Assembly: GCF_018101125.2 (NCBI RefSeq) | Contig: NZ_JAELVF020000001.1 | Coordinates: 727,189 to 791,188, forward strand | DNA from: Streptomyces tardus | Lineage (GTDB): Bacteria; Actinomycetota; Actinomycetes; Streptomycetales; Streptomycetaceae | Reading direction: 5' to 3' | DNA: 64,000 nt | Part shown: positions 37,376-48,429 of the stretch, piece after piece | How the letters are laid out: each line of letters begins with the position of its first letter | Position numbering within the stretch: the first letter of the stretch is position 1 | Position numbers and translations under genes: made by a program | Notes under the pieces: model-generated | Database searches by the model: none | The model's input: the letters and a program-made list of their open reading frames with translations, nothing else | What the model was told of the DNA's origin: nothing

Positions 37376-37412
37376 CGCCCCGACCCGGGCCCGGAACGGG
37401 CGGGTCGGGGCG
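37376..37412 (-). terminator. Intrinsic terminator of the LpdA-type gene, with T-tract
   Basis: CGCCCCGACCCG (37376-37387) pairs with CGGGTCGGGGCG (37401-37412). On the minus strand the stem is followed directly by TTTTT (37371-37375), a textbook intrinsic terminator and the clearest one in the window. Confidence 0.85.
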
Positions 37413-37433
37413 CCTGGCGGGCGCTGAACGGGC

Positions 37434-38855
37434 TCAGCCCTGGGCGGCCTTGGTGGTGTGCAACTGTCGGGCGACCTCCCCGATCGAACCCGAGAGCGAG
37501 GGGTACACGGTGAAGGTGTTGGCCATCTGCTCGACCGTCAGACTGTTGTCCACCGCGATCGCCAGCGAGTGGATCAACTCGCTCGCTCGCGGCGAGACGA
37601 CCACTCCGCCGACCACGATGCCGGTGCCCGGACGGCAGAAGAGCTTCACGAACCCGTCCCGCACGCCCTGCATCTTCGCCCGCGGGTTGCGCAGCAGCGG
37701 CAGCTTGACCGCGCGCGCCACGATCAGCCCGGAGTCGATGTCCGCCTGGCTGTAGCCGACGGTGGCGATCTCGGGGTCGGTGAAGATGTTCGCCGAGACG
37801 GTGCGCAGGTTCAGCGGAGCGACCGTCTCGCCGAGGATGTGGTACATCGCGATGCGGCCCTGCATCGCGGCCACCGAAGCGAGCGCGAAGACCCCGGTGC
37901 AGTCGCCGGCCGCGTACACCCCGGGGGCGCTGGTGCGCGAGACCTTGTCCGTCCAGATGTGCCCGGAGTCCTTCAGTCGGACACCGGCCTCCTCCAGGCC
38001 GATTCCCTCGCTGTTGGGGATCGCGCCGACCGCCATGAGGCAGTGCGTACCGGTGATCACCCGGCCGTCGGAGAGAACGACCTCGACCCGGTCGCCGATC
38101 CGCTTGGCGGAGGCGGCGCGCGAGCGGCTCATGACGTTCATCCCGCGCCGGCGGAAGACGTCCTCCAGCACGGCCGCGGCGTCCGGGTCCTCGCCCGGCA
38201 GCACCCGGTCCCGCGAGGAGACCAGCGTGACCCGGGAGCCCAGCGCCTGGTACGCCCCCGCGAACTCGGCGCCGGTGACGCCCGATCCGACGACGATCAG
38301 CTCTTCCGGAAGCGTGTCGAGGTCGTAGACCTGGGTCCAGTTGAGGATGCGCTCGCCGTCGGGCTGGGCGTCCGGGATCTCCCGGGGATGGCCACCGGTG
38401 GCGATCAGCGCGGCGTCGGCGGTCAGCCGCTGCTCGGTACCGTCGGCGGCGGTGACGACGACCTCGCGGGAGCCGTCCGGTGCCTGGGTGGGCTCCAACC
38501 GGCCGTGCCCGCGCATGATGCGGGCGCCTGCCCGGATGACGGAGGCGGTGATGTCGTGCGACTGGGCGAGCGCCAGCCGCTTGACCCTCCGGTTGACCTT
38601 GCCGAGATCGACACCGATCCCGCTCTCCTGCGCGGCGTCACCGACAGTGATCCCCAACTCCTGGTGCGAGGACTCGAAGTTGGTCATCACCTCCGCTGTG
38701 GCGATGAGGGTCTTGGACGGCACGCAGTCGGTCAGCACCGACGCCCCGCCCAGACCGTCGCAGTCGACGACGGTCACCTCCGCCCCGAGCTGCGCCGCCA
38801 CCAGCGCAGCCTCGTATCCGCCAGGTCCGCCGCCGATAATCACGATCCGAGTCAC
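37434..38855 (-). CDS. lpdA: LpdA-type flavoprotein disulfide reductase (NAD(P)H quinone reductase)
   Basis: 473 residues from GTG 38855. FAD-binding RIVIIGGGPGGYEAA, NAD-binding VVGSGVTGAEFAGAY, FAD-binding GVYAAGDCTGVFAL and the C-terminal dimer domain are complete. The redox motif reads GGASVLTDCVPSK: the first of the two active cysteines of dihydrolipoyl dehydrogenase is missing. This matches M. tuberculosis LpdA (Rv3303c), which reduces quinones instead of lipoamide. The frame is open 35 codons upstream but unconserved. Monocistronic, with a strong terminator. Confidence 0.92.
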   Translation of the reverse strand: MTRIVIIGGGPGGYEAALVAAQLGAEVTVVDCDGLGGASVLTDCVPSKTLIATAEVMTNFESSHQELGITVGDAAQESGIGVDLGKVNRRVKRLALAQSHDITASVIRAGARIMRGHGRLEPTQAPDGSREVVVTAADGTEQRLTADAALIATGGHPREIPDAQPDGERILNWTQVYDLDTLPEELIVVGSGVTGAEFAGAYQALGSRVTLVSSRDRVLPGEDPDAAAVLEDVFRRRGMNVMSRSRAASAKRIGDRVEVVLSDGRVITGTHCLMAVGAIPNSEGIGLEEAGVRLKDSGHIWTDKVSRTSAPGVYAAGDCTGVFALASVAAMQGRIAMYHILGETVAPLNLRTVSANIFTDPEIATVGYSQADIDSGLIVARAVKLPLLRNPRAKMQGVRDGFVKLFCRPGTGIVVGGVVVSPRASELIHSLAIAVDNSLTVEQMANTFTVYPSLSGSIGEVARQLHTTKAAQG

Positions 38856-39039
38856 ATACTCCAGTGTCCCGTACGGCGGCGGCGGCCGGGCCCCCACCCC
38901 CCGACGACGCGCCGCGTCACGGAGCGTGTCCGCCGGCCCGCACTCACGGGCGGCGAACACCCGCGCCGAACGAGGGGTCGCGCCAACTCGAACCCGCGCG
39001 GCCCACCCGCCGGGGCCGCGCTCCCGTACTCTCTAAGCC

Positions 39040-39477
39040 ATGTCGCTCTACGCCGCATACGCCGGGAACCTCGATCCCCGGCTGATGTCCCGCCGGGCCC
39101 CGCACTCCCCACTGCGGGGTACGGGCTGGATCACCGGTTGGCGCCTGACCTTCGGCGGCGAACACATGGGCTGGGAAGGCGCGCTCGCCACTCTCGTCGA
39201 GGCGCCCCGGTCCGAGGTCTTCGTCGCGCTCTACGACATCGCCCCGCTCGACGAGGACGCGATGGACCGCTGGGAGGGCGTCGGCCTCGACATCTACCGA
39301 CGGATGCGGATCAAGGTGCACACGCTCGACGGCGACCTGCCGGCCTGGGTGTACGTGCTCAACGGCTACGAGGGCGGGCTGCCCTCACCGCGCTACCTCG
39401 GCGAGCTGGCCGACGCGGCGGAGTCCGCCGGAGCACCCCACGACTACGTGACGGAGCTGCGCAAGCGCCCCTGCTGA
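39040..39477 (+). CDS. Gamma-glutamylcyclotransferase-fold protein
   Basis: 145 residues. SLYAAYAGNLDPRLM is the AIG2/GGCT phosphate-like loop (usually YGSN, here YAGN), followed by TGWRLTFGG and FVALYDIAPLDEDAMDRWEG with the catalytic-region glutamate. The fold cleaves gamma-glutamyl peptides or amines, releasing 5-oxoproline. Since Streptomyces lack glutathione, the true substrate is unclear. ATG 39040. Confidence 0.85.
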   Translation: MSLYAAYAGNLDPRLMSRRAPHSPLRGTGWITGWRLTFGGEHMGWEGALATLVEAPRSEVFVALYDIAPLDEDAMDRWEGVGLDIYRRMRIKVHTLDGDLPAWVYVLNGYEGGLPSPRYLGELADAAESAGAPHDYVTELRKRPC

Positions 39478-39738
39478 ACCGCCGGCCGGCCGCATCGGAC
39501 GCTCGGGACGCACCGGCTCATCAGCCCGCACCCGCACGCAGCCCGTACACCCGCGGCACCCGAGCGCGAGGGTGTCCCGTACGCGCACGGCGGCAAGCAG
39601 ATCCGGCACCACGTCCACCGCTGCACCCGCCACCAACTTCCCGGTGTGGACACGTGAACGCGGCGGCGCGCACGTACCGCGGATCGTACGAACGCCGAGC
39701 CCGCGACCTGTGTTTTCAGCCCCAGTCGCACAGAGCTT

Positions 39739-39750
39739 CTACGCGCGTAG
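39739..39750. promoter_or_regulatory. CTACGCGCGTAG operator upstream of pnp
   Basis: Perfect 12-bp palindrome ending 24 bp before the pnp GTG, followed by TACCCT (39763-39768), a possible -10. The same 12-mer occurs before deoC and add in this window, and nowhere else that I could see. Confidence 0.75.
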
Positions 39751-39774
39751 GCGCTTTCGCGCTACCCTCGTCGG

Positions 39775-40587
39775 GTGAACGCATCCGACATCTCCACCGA
39801 CCCGACCGGGGCAGCCGACGCGGCTGCCGCCCGGCTGCGCGAGCTGACCGGCGCGCAGAGCCACGACGTCGCCCTGGTCATGGGCTCCGGCTGGGTGCCG
39901 GCCGCCGAGGCGCTGGGCGCGCCCGAGCTGGAGTTCCCGATCACGGAGCTGCCCGGTTTCCCGCCGCCCGCCGTCGCCGGCCACTCGGGCAAGGTGCGCT
40001 CCTACAAGGTGGGCGAGAAGCGCGCGCTGGTCTTCCTCGGCCGCACCCACTACTACGAGGGCCGCGGCGTCGCCGCCGTCGCCCACGGGGTGCGCACCGC
40101 GGTGGCCGCAGGCTGCAAGACCATCGTGCTGACCAACGGATGCGGCGGGCTGCGCGCCGGGATGCGTCCCGGTCAGCCGGTGCTGATCAGCGATCACCTG
40201 AACCTCACCGCCGCCTCCCCGATCGTCGGCGCGAACTTCGTCGACCTCACCGACCTCTACTCGCCGCGGCTGCGCACGCTGTGCCAGGAGATCGACCCCA
40301 CCCTGGAGGAGGGCGTCTACGCCCAACTGCCCGGGCCGCACTACGAGACGCCCGCCGAGGTCCAGATGACCCGCGTGCTCGGCGGCGACCTGGTCGGAAT
40401 GTCGACCGTGCTGGAGGCCATCGCGGCCCGCGAGGCCGGCGCGGAGGTGCTGGGCATCTCGCTGGTCACCAATCTCGCCGCCGGTATGACCGGAGAGCCG
40501 CTCAACCACGAGGAGGTGCTCCAGGCAGGCCGCGACTCCGCCAGCCGCATGGGCAGCCTGCTCGCCCAGGTGCTCGACCGCATCTGA
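39775..40587 (+). CDS. Purine nucleoside phosphorylase
   Basis: Splits (deoxy)inosine and (deoxy)guanosine with phosphate into base and (deoxy)ribose-1-phosphate. 270 residues from GTG 39775 without a clear ribosome site. Trimeric (PNP class) motifs: [14 protein letters not shown] phosphate loop, [29 protein letters not shown], the purine-site [29 protein letters not shown] and the base-contact SLVTNLAAG. Start of the deoxynucleoside set; a shared palindrome sits in its promoter. Often named deoD or punA. Confidence 0.94.
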   Translation: MNASDISTDPTGAADAAAARLRELTGAQSHDVALVMGSGWVPAAEALGAPELEFPITELPGFPPPAVAGHSGKVRSYKVGEKRALVFLGRTHYYEGRGVAAVAHGVRTAVAAGCKTIVLTNGCGGLRAGMRPGQPVLISDHLNLTAASPIVGANFVDLTDLYSPRLRTLCQEIDPTLEEGVYAQLPGPHYETPAEVQMTRVLGGDLVGMSTVLEAIAAREAGAEVLGISLVTNLAAGMTGEPLNHEEVLQAGRDSASRMGSLLAQVLDRI

Positions 40588-40595
40588 TCCGCCTC

Positions 40596-40655
40596 CGGGC
40601 CCCGCGGGCCCGCCCCGCCGGTGTCGCCGCCGGCGCCCCGGACCCGCGGGGCCCG
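40596..40655 (+). terminator. pnp terminator
   Basis: CGGGCCCCGCGGG (40596-40608) pairs with CCCGCGGGGCCCG (40643-40655) around a loop that has its own GC-rich hairpin, 9 nt after the pnp stop. Confidence 0.6.
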
Positions 40656-40820
40656 CCCTGTCGGTGTTGCGCCGGTTCGGGAACGGTGGACGTGGAACCC
40701 GGTGGCGGTCGGGCCCGCGTTCGACGTCGCGTCGGCAACCGACCGGCGGCCCGCGGGCGTCCGCACCCACGAACGGGCCGGCTCCCGCGCCGGCCACCAC
40801 CACCGCGAGAGGCAACGAAC

Positions 40821-42539
40821 GTGACCGTGCAGGACGACGAGCTCTTCGCGCAGGCGCGCGCCTGGCTGGCCGAAGACCGGGACCCGGACACCAGGGCGGA
40901 GCTCGCCGCCCTGCTGGAGGCGGCGGAGGCGACCGACGGTACGGCGGTACGGCCGCAGGCCAGGCTCGCCGAACGCTTCGCCGGGACACTGCAGTTCGGC
41001 ACCGCGGGCCTGCGCGGCGAGCTGGGCGCCGGCCCGATGCGGATGAACCGCTCGGTCGTCGTCCGGGCCGCCGCGGGCCTGGCCCGGTACCTGGTCGCCG
41101 AAGGCGCGGCCACCGCGCCCGCCGAGAACCCCGGGCTCGTCGTCATCGGTTACGACGCCCGGCACAAGAGCGCCGACTTCGCGCGGGACACCGCTGCGGT
41201 GATGGTCGGGGCGGGCCTGCGGGCCGCTCTGCTGCCCGGACCGCTGCCCACCCCGGTGCTGGCGTTCGCGATCCGCCACCTCGGCGCCGTCGCCGGCGTC
41301 ATGGTCACCGCGAGCCACAACCCGCCCCGCGACAACGGCTACAAGGTCTACCTCGGCGACGGCGCCCAGATCGTGCCGCCCGCCGACACCGGCATCGCCG
41401 CGCGCATCGCCTCCGTGGGCAGCCTCGCGGAGGTTCCGCTGGTCGAGGACGGCGGGGAGGTGCTCGGCGAGGAGCTGGTGGAGGCGTACCTGGCCCGTGC
41501 GCTCACCGTGGTGGACCCCGGATCGCCGCGCGAGCTGCGGATCGTCCACACCGCGCTGCACGGCGTCGGCGGCGAGCTGGTCGGCGACGCCTTCGTGCGT
41601 GCCGGCTTCCCCGAGCCCGTACCCGTCACCGAACAGGCCGCGCCCGACCCGGACTTCCCCACCGTCGCCTTCCCCAACCCGGAGGAGCCCGGCGCGATGG
41701 ACCTGGCGTACGCCACCGCGCGCGCCGCAGCGGTCTCCGGCGGCCCGGTGGACCTCGTACTCGCCAACGACCCCGACGCGGACCGCTGCGCCGTGGCCGT
41801 CCCGGACGCCCAGGCGCCGGACGGCTGGCGGATGCTGCACGGCGACGAGGTGGGCGCGCTGCTCGCCGAACACCTGGTGCGCAAGGGCGTGAGCGGCACC
41901 TTCGCCGAATCGATCGTCTCCTCCACGCTGCTCGGCAAGCTCGCCGCCGCCGCCGGGCTGCCGCACACCGAGACCCTGACCGGCTTCAAGTGGATCTCAC
42001 GCGCACCCGGCCTGCGATACGGCTACGAGGAGGCGCTCGGCTACTGCGTCGACCCCGATGGCGTCCGCGACAAGGACGGGGTCACCGCCGCGCTGCTCAT
42101 CGCCGAACTCGCCGCCGAGCTGCGGCAGAAGGGCAGCACCCTCACCGATCTGCTGGACGATCTCGCGGTCCGCCACGGGCTGCACGCGACCGACCAGCTC
42201 TCCGTGCGCGTCAGCGACCTCTCGCTGATCGCTGCCGGTATGCGGCGGCTGCGCACGGACCCGCCGCGCGCCCTGGCCGGTCTGACCGTCACCGCGGCCG
42301 ACGATCTGAGTACCGGAAGCGCCGGACTGCCGCCGACCGACGGACTGCGCTACCAGCTCTCGGGTACGAGCGCGGCGCGCGTGATCGTCCGGCCCAGCGG
42401 CACCGAGCCGAAGCTCAAGTGCTACCTGGAGGTCGTGGTGCCGGTCGCGGAGCTCGCGGAACTGCCCGCGGCGCGGACGAAGGCCGGCGAGGTCCTGGCC
42501 CGGCTGAAGACGGACATCGCCTCGGCCGCGGACATCTAG
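40821..42539 (+). CDS. Phosphohexomutase/phosphopentomutase family (PGM2-like) enzyme
   Basis: 572 residues from GTG 40821. Four-domain alpha-D-phosphohexomutase: GTAGLRGELGAGPMRMN, the phosphoserine loop TASHNPP (Ser165), metal loop NDPDADRCAV, substrate loop TGFKWISR with GYEEALGY, and phosphate loop RPSGTEPKLKCYLE. It is usually annotated phosphomannomutase. The size and PGM2-like motifs, and its place between pnp and deoC, suggest it converts (deoxy)ribose-1-phosphate to the 5-phosphate. That assignment is inference. Confidence 0.93.
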   Translation: MTVQDDELFAQARAWLAEDRDPDTRAELAALLEAAEATDGTAVRPQARLAERFAGTLQFGTAGLRGELGAGPMRMNRSVVVRAAAGLARYLVAEGAATAPAENPGLVVIGYDARHKSADFARDTAAVMVGAGLRAALLPGPLPTPVLAFAIRHLGAVAGVMVTASHNPPRDNGYKVYLGDGAQIVPPADTGIAARIASVGSLAEVPLVEDGGEVLGEELVEAYLARALTVVDPGSPRELRIVHTALHGVGGELVGDAFVRAGFPEPVPVTEQAAPDPDFPTVAFPNPEEPGAMDLAYATARAAAVSGGPVDLVLANDPDADRCAVAVPDAQAPDGWRMLHGDEVGALLAEHLVRKGVSGTFAESIVSSTLLGKLAAAAGLPHTETLTGFKWISRAPGLRYGYEEALGYCVDPDGVRDKDGVTAALLIAELAAELRQKGSTLTDLLDDLAVRHGLHATDQLSVRVSDLSLIAAGMRRLRTDPPRALAGLTVTAADDLSTGSAGLPPTDGLRYQLSGTSAARVIVRPSGTEPKLKCYLEVVVPVAELAELPAARTKAGEVLARLKTDIASAADI

Positions 42540-42570
42540 CCCGGCCGACCGCCCGGGACCGCACACCCGA

Positions 42571-42609
42571 CGAGGGGCCGGCCCGACGAGAAGTCGGGCC
42601 GGCCCCTCG
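42571..42609. terminator. Strong convergent terminator, 17-bp stem
   Basis: Positions 42571-42587 pair perfectly with 42593-42609, 5-nt loop GAGAA. It lies between convergent stops at 42539 and 42641. Confidence 0.85.
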
Positions 42610-42640
42610 GTGCACCGCGGCGCACCCGGTACGGCGGCGG

Positions 42641-43261
42641 TCAGCCGAGCGTCAGGACGAGCAGCAGGCCGAGGGCGCCGACGGCGGCGGGCGCGAGGAT
42701 CTCGTACGCCCAGCGCACCGAGAGGCGGCCGGTGTGCTCGGAGTGCTGGTCGGCCAGCTGCCGCAGCTCGTCCATGGTGGCGTCGGAAGTGGCCTGCTGG
42801 GGGCCGGAGTTCTCGGGGTCGTCGCCGCGCAGCGCCGCCATCGCTCCGCGCGGCTTCTTGCCGGCCTCGACCCTGGCGGTGTTGCGCTGGGCCCTCTTGC
42901 GGGCCCGCAGCGAGACGGGCACGGACCAGAGCTGGTACGTGGTCCCCTCGGCGACGACCTCGCTGGAGTACCCGGACCGCAGCGAGTCCACCGAGCCCCA
43001 CGGCACGCTGATGGTGCGGAACGGGTTGCGCACCAACAGCCGCTCGTCGCCCGCGAAGACAGCGGGGCGCAGCGTGAAGGCGACGATCAGGGGAGCCAGG
43101 GCCAGCACCGCGGCGAGCGCGGTCAGCGGTGCACGGCCCTCGCCGCGCAGCACCGCGTCGCCGCCGAGCCAGGCCAGGAGCGCCAGCAGCAGCACCCCGC
43201 CCAGCAGCGCGGCTCCCGAGCGGTAGCAGCGGTCCGCGTAGGTGGTCTCCGGAGTGGTCAT
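42641..43261 (-). CDS. PH-domain (bPH2-like) membrane protein
   Basis: 206 residues from ATG 43261. Two N-terminal transmembrane helices (AALLGGVLLLALLAWLGG; LTALAAVLALAPLIVAFTL), then a small beta-rich domain with ERLLVRNPFRTISVPWGSVD, the signature of bacterial PH domains. A charged linker rich in Arg/Lys follows, then a final transmembrane helix (EILAPAAVGALGLLLVLTLG). The role of these proteins is unknown; membrane stress has been proposed for the family. Confidence 0.85.
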   Translation of the reverse strand: MTTPETTYADRCYRSGAALLGGVLLLALLAWLGGDAVLRGEGRAPLTALAAVLALAPLIVAFTLRPAVFAGDERLLVRNPFRTISVPWGSVDSLRSGYSSEVVAEGTTYQLWSVPVSLRARKRAQRNTARVEAGKKPRGAMAALRGDDPENSGPQQATSDATMDELRQLADQHSEHTGRLSVRWAYEILAPAAVGALGLLLVLTLG

Positions 43262-43397
43262 GGTTTCGATTGTGCCGCACCCCCGGGAGCGCGCGAATCT
43301 CAGTCCCGCATCATTCGCCCCGCCCGTACCCGGCCCGCTTGTCCCCGCTCCGGCTCCTGCACCATGCTGCTCCCACGCTGCTGACGTGGAGGTAAGA

Positions 43398-44789
43398 GTG
43401 CTGCGGTGGTGGCCCGAAGGCAGGACCGGACGTTCCGGCGCGGGAAAACCGGGCCCGTTCGACCGCCTCGCACCGCTGTCTCCACGACCTGCCCCCGTCC
43501 GCACCCGGCGGCTGTCCTCCGTCGCCGAGACCGCTGTCGTGGTGGTGCCCTCGGCGTTGGAACTGCTGACGATCCTGAGCTTCGCGAGCGCCTGGGAGCT
43601 GGTCTGGCACGTGCTGACGGTGGCCGCGCTGCTGCTTCGGCGGCGCTGGCCGCTGGCGGTGTTCGTGCTCACGCTGCCGGTGGCGTTCGACGGCTATCTG
43701 CTGATCGCGCCGCTCGCCGCGCTCTACCAGGTGGCCCGGCAGGTACCTCGGCGGCGAACGATCGTCTGCTGCGTGCTGCTGCTCTTCGTCGCCGGGCTCG
43801 GGCCGTGGCTGCCCACCGAGGAGGAGCCGTTCAACTTCGAGGACGCCCTCTTCGGACTGCTCTCGGCCGCGATGCTCAGCGCGGGCCCGGCCGCGACGGG
43901 GCGGCTGGTGCGCACCCGCGCGCAGCTCTCGGACCGCCTCGCGGAGCTGGCCCGCACCCGGGAGCGCGAGCGTGAGCTGCTCTCCGAACGCGCGGTCGTC
44001 GAGGAACGGGCACGGCTCGCCCGCGAGATGCACGATCTCGTCTCCCACCAGGTCAGCATGATCTCGCTGCAGGCCGGTGCTCTCCAGGTGACCTCCGCCG
44101 AGCCGGGCAGCCAGGAGATCGGCCGGGCCATCCACGGGCTGAGCGTGAGCACGCTGGAGGAGCTGCGGCATCTGGTCGGTGTGCTGCGGGCACCGCGCGG
44201 CCGGCAGGGCCTGGCCGAGCTGCCGTCGTTGGTGGGGACCAGCGGGCTGGACGCCCGGCTGAACGACGGTTCGACGGTGCCCGGCGACTGGCCGCCCGCG
44301 GTCGGCGAAGCCGCGTACCGCACGGTTCAGGAGGCACTGACCAATGTGCGCAAGTACGCGCCGCAGGCCGCGGTGGCGGTGGCCCTTTCCACGCGGTCGG
44401 CAGGAGCGGCCGGGGCGGCGGTGTCCTCCGGCTCCGGCGGGCGGGCACTGGTCGTGGAGATACGCAACTCGCCCGTGGCGCCCGGCGGCAGCCCGTCGCT
44501 GCCCGCCGGCGGCCACGGGCTGACCGGACTGCGCGAGCGCGCCGAACTGCTCGGCGGCACCCTCACCGCCGGCCCGGACGAGGACGGCGGCTTCGTCGTA
44601 CGCGCCGTACTGCCGTCCGGCGACGCCCCGGAGGGCCCGGCCCCCGGCGAAGCCACGGCGGTCGGCGAAGAGGGCCCGGCCGCCGACGGGGCTCCGCGTC
44701 CACGGCCGTCCGCGGACGGCGACGACGTCCGTGCCGAGGCCGGACCGGGGCCCGCTTCCCCCGGTTCCGGGCCGACCGCCCGCGGCTGA
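43398..44789 (+). CDS. Unpaired sensor histidine kinase (HisKA_3, NarL type)
   Basis: 463 residues from GTG 43398 with an ideal GGAGG 5 nt upstream. Five or so transmembrane segments (about 45-160), a coiled coil (RAQLSDRLAELARTRERERE), the phosphoacceptor His212 in REMHDLVSHQVSMISLQ, and an HATPase domain with VQEALTNVRKYAP and GGHGLTGLRERAELLGG. A 60-residue Pro/Glu/Ala-rich tail ends the protein. NarL-type kinases normally sit beside a response regulator; none is adjacent here, so its partner is elsewhere. Confidence 0.92.
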   Translation: MLRWWPEGRTGRSGAGKPGPFDRLAPLSPRPAPVRTRRLSSVAETAVVVVPSALELLTILSFASAWELVWHVLTVAALLLRRRWPLAVFVLTLPVAFDGYLLIAPLAALYQVARQVPRRRTIVCCVLLLFVAGLGPWLPTEEEPFNFEDALFGLLSAAMLSAGPAATGRLVRTRAQLSDRLAELARTRERERELLSERAVVEERARLAREMHDLVSHQVSMISLQAGALQVTSAEPGSQEIGRAIHGLSVSTLEELRHLVGVLRAPRGRQGLAELPSLVGTSGLDARLNDGSTVPGDWPPAVGEAAYRTVQEALTNVRKYAPQAAVAVALSTRSAGAAGAAVSSGSGGRALVVEIRNSPVAPGGSPSLPAGGHGLTGLRERAELLGGTLTAGPDEDGGFVVRAVLPSGDAPEGPAPGEATAVGEEGPAADGAPRPRPSADGDDVRAEAGPGPASPGSGPTARG

Positions 44790-44838
44790 GGCGCGGGCCG
44801 CCGGCCGGATCGAAATCGATCCGGGGGATGACAGGTCG

Positions 44839-44850
44839 CTACGCGCGTAG
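44839..44850. promoter_or_regulatory. CTACGCGCGTAG operator over the deoC promoter
   Basis: Perfect 12-bp palindrome whose right end overlaps TAGATA (44848-44853), a good -10. Transcription would then start about 44861, almost at the GTG (44864), so the deoC mRNA may be leaderless and the bound regulator would block RNA polymerase directly. Confidence 0.8.
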
Positions 44851-44863
44851 ATATGCTCGTCTG

Positions 44864-45853
44864 GTGAGCATGCCTCCCGTGACAACCACAGCCACCGCCG
44901 GGACCGCCGCGCTGGCCGACGCCACCGCGTCCGACGCCGCACTGCGCCGCTACCTCCACGGCCTGCCCGGTGTCGACGCGGTCGGTCTGGAAGCCCGCGC
45001 CGCCACTCTCGGCACCCGTTCCATCAAGACGACCTCCAAGGCGTACGCGATCGATCTGGCGATCTCGATGATCGATCTGACGACGTTGGAGGGCGCCGAC
45101 ACCGCCGGCAAGGTCAGATCGCTGTGCGCCAAGGGCGCACACCCCGATCCGACCGACCGGGAGACCCCCTCGGTCGCCGCGATCTGCGTGTACCCGGACA
45201 TGGCCGGGATCGCCGCCGAGGCGGTGCGCGGCACCGGGATCAAGGTCGCCTCGGTGGCGACCGCCTTCCCGGCCGGGCGCGCGGCGCTGCCGGTCAAGCT
45301 CGCCGACACCCGGGACGCGGTGGCCGCCGGCGCCGACGAGGTCGACATGGTGATCGACCGCGGCGCCTTCCTCTCCGGCCACTACCTCCAGGTCTTCGAG
45401 GAGATCAGGGCCGTCAAGGAGGCGTGCGCCCGCGAGAAGGGGGAGGACGCCCGGCTCAAGGTGATCTTCGAGACCGGCGAGCTGTCCACGTACGACAACA
45501 TCCGCCGGGTCTCGTGGCTGGCGATGATGGCGGGCGCCGACTTCATCAAGACCTCGACCGGCAAGGTCGCGGTCAACGCCACCCCGGCGAACACGCTGCT
45601 GCTGATGGAGGCCGTGCGCGACTACCGCGCCGCGACCGGCACCCAGATCGGCGTCAAGCCCGCCGGCGGCATCAGGACCTCCAAGGACGCCATCAAGTAC
45701 CTGGTGATGGTGAACGAGACTCTGGGCGAGGACTGGCTGAGCGGCCGGTGGTTCCGCTTCGGCGCCTCCAGCCTGCTCAACGATCTGCTGATGCAGCGCC
45801 AGAAGCTGCGCACCGGGCGCTACTCCGGTCCCGACTACGTGACGGTGGACTGA
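44864..45853 (+). CDS. deoC: Deoxyribose-phosphate aldolase
   Basis: Splits 2-deoxyribose-5-phosphate to acetaldehyde and glyceraldehyde-3-phosphate. 329 residues from GTG 44864 (ATG 44870 is an alternative). TIM barrel with AICVYPDMAG, VASVATAFPAG, the Schiff-base lysine region DFIKTSTGK and IGVKPAGGIRTSKDA. About 60 residues longer at the N-terminus than E. coli DeoC, as usual in this branch. The acetaldehyde released is the likely substrate for the next gene, 8 bp downstream. Confidence 0.95.
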   Translation: MSMPPVTTTATAGTAALADATASDAALRRYLHGLPGVDAVGLEARAATLGTRSIKTTSKAYAIDLAISMIDLTTLEGADTAGKVRSLCAKGAHPDPTDRETPSVAAICVYPDMAGIAAEAVRGTGIKVASVATAFPAGRAALPVKLADTRDAVAAGADEVDMVIDRGAFLSGHYLQVFEEIRAVKEACAREKGEDARLKVIFETGELSTYDNIRRVSWLAMMAGADFIKTSTGKVAVNATPANTLLLMEAVRDYRAATGTQIGVKPAGGIRTSKDAIKYLVMVNETLGEDWLSGRWFRFGASSLLNDLLMQRQKLRTGRYSGPDYVTVD

Positions 45854-45861
45854 CGACACAC

Positions 45862-47284
<1,423 letters not shown>

Positions 47285-47292
<8 letters not shown>

Positions 47293-48346
47293 GTCGGCAG
47301 CGAAGAAGAAGTCAGCCGGGACGAGCGGACCGGGCGGGACCGGCAAGCCGGGCAAGTCCGGGAAGACGGGCCGGCCCGGGAAGACGGCGGTCAAGTCGGC
47401 CGATTCGGCCGGGCGTTCGGGCGCAGCCGCGGTCGCGGGCGCCGAGCAGGGCGCCTCGGGCGGCGCACCGCGGCTGAGCGTGCTGAAGACGTACAAGCTC
47501 TTCGTGGGCGGCAAGTTCCCGCGGTCGGAGAGCGGACGGGTGTACGAGGTGACGGACTCCAAGGGCGGTTGGCTCGCCAACGCGCCGCTCTCCTCCCGCA
47601 AGGACGCGCGCGACGCGGTCTCGGCCGCCCGCAAGGCGTTCGGCGGCTGGTCGGGGGCGACCGCGTACAACCGCGGCCAGGTGCTCTACCGGGTCGCGGA
47701 GATGCTGGAGGGCCGACGGGAGCAGTTCGCCGCCGAGGTCGCCGACGCGGAGGGACGCACGCCGGCCGCTGCCGCCGCCCAGGTGGACGCGGCGATCGAC
47801 CGCTGGGTCTGGTACGCGGGCTGGTCCGACAAGGTCGCGCAGATCGCCGGCAGCGCGAACCCGGTCGCCGGCCCGTACTTCAACCTCTCGACGCCCGAAC
47901 CGACCGGTGTCGTGGCGGTGTTGGCCCCACAGGAGTCCTCGCTGCTCGGCCTGGTCTCGGTGGTCGCCCCGGCGATCGCCACCGGCAACACGGTCGTGGT
48001 CGTCACCTCCGAGCGCTCGCCGCTGCCCGCGCTCTCGCTCGCCGAGGTGCTCGCCACCTCCGACGTGCCGGGCGGCGTGGTCAACGTACTGTCCGGCCGG
48101 GCGGCCGAGCTGGGCCCCCCGCTCGCCTCGCACCAGGACGTCAACGCGATCGATCTCGCGGGCGCCCAGGGCGAGTTGGCCGTGGAGCTGGAGATCGCGG
48201 CGGCGGACAACCTCAAGCGCGTACGCCGTCCCGCCCCGGTCGACTGGACCGCGGACCCGGGCACCGACCGGATGCTGGGCTTCCTGGAGACCAAGACGGT
48301 CTGGCACCCCACCGGCGCACTCGGCGCCGCCGGCTCGGCGTACTGA
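47285..48346 (+). CDS. Truncated aldehyde-dehydrogenase-like protein with basic Lys/Gly N-terminus
   Basis: 353 residues; its ATG overlaps the preceding ALDH stop (ATGTCTGA). Residues 1-60 are Lys/Gly/Ser/Pro-rich (KKKSAGTSGPGGTGKPGKSG), like a histone-type or disordered tail. Residues 65-300 match the N-terminal NAD-binding part of ALDH, but the IPWNFP motif is replaced (LAPQESSLLGLVSV) and the catalytic cysteine domain is absent. A short unrelated C-terminus ends the protein. I recall the same ALDH plus shortened-ALDH pair in S. coelicolor, so this is a conserved non-catalytic partner rather than a fresh truncation. Confidence 0.85.
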
Positions 48347-48390
48347 CCCGGCGCACCGACTGCGTGCAACGACCGCACCGATCGGCGGTG

Positions 48391-48429
48391 GGTGGGCCCG
48401 GCGAAGCTCTCGGCTTCGCCGGGCCCACC
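48391..48429. terminator. Terminator of the deoC operon, 16-bp stem
   Basis: GGTGGGCCCGGCGAAG (48391-48406) pairs perfectly with 48414-48429, 7-nt loop. It sits between convergent stops at 48346 and 48522. Confidence 0.85.

Noticed and set aside
37434-38855. Missing first redox Cys in the LpdA-type protein as a mutation
   Set aside because: This is the known state of the actinobacterial LpdA quinone reductase branch, not a defect of this copy.
37458-40800. Plus-strand frame running through lpdA and pnp into the mutase gene
   Set aside because: Only the part from 40821 encodes the mutase motifs; everything upstream is antisense or off-frame to proven genes.
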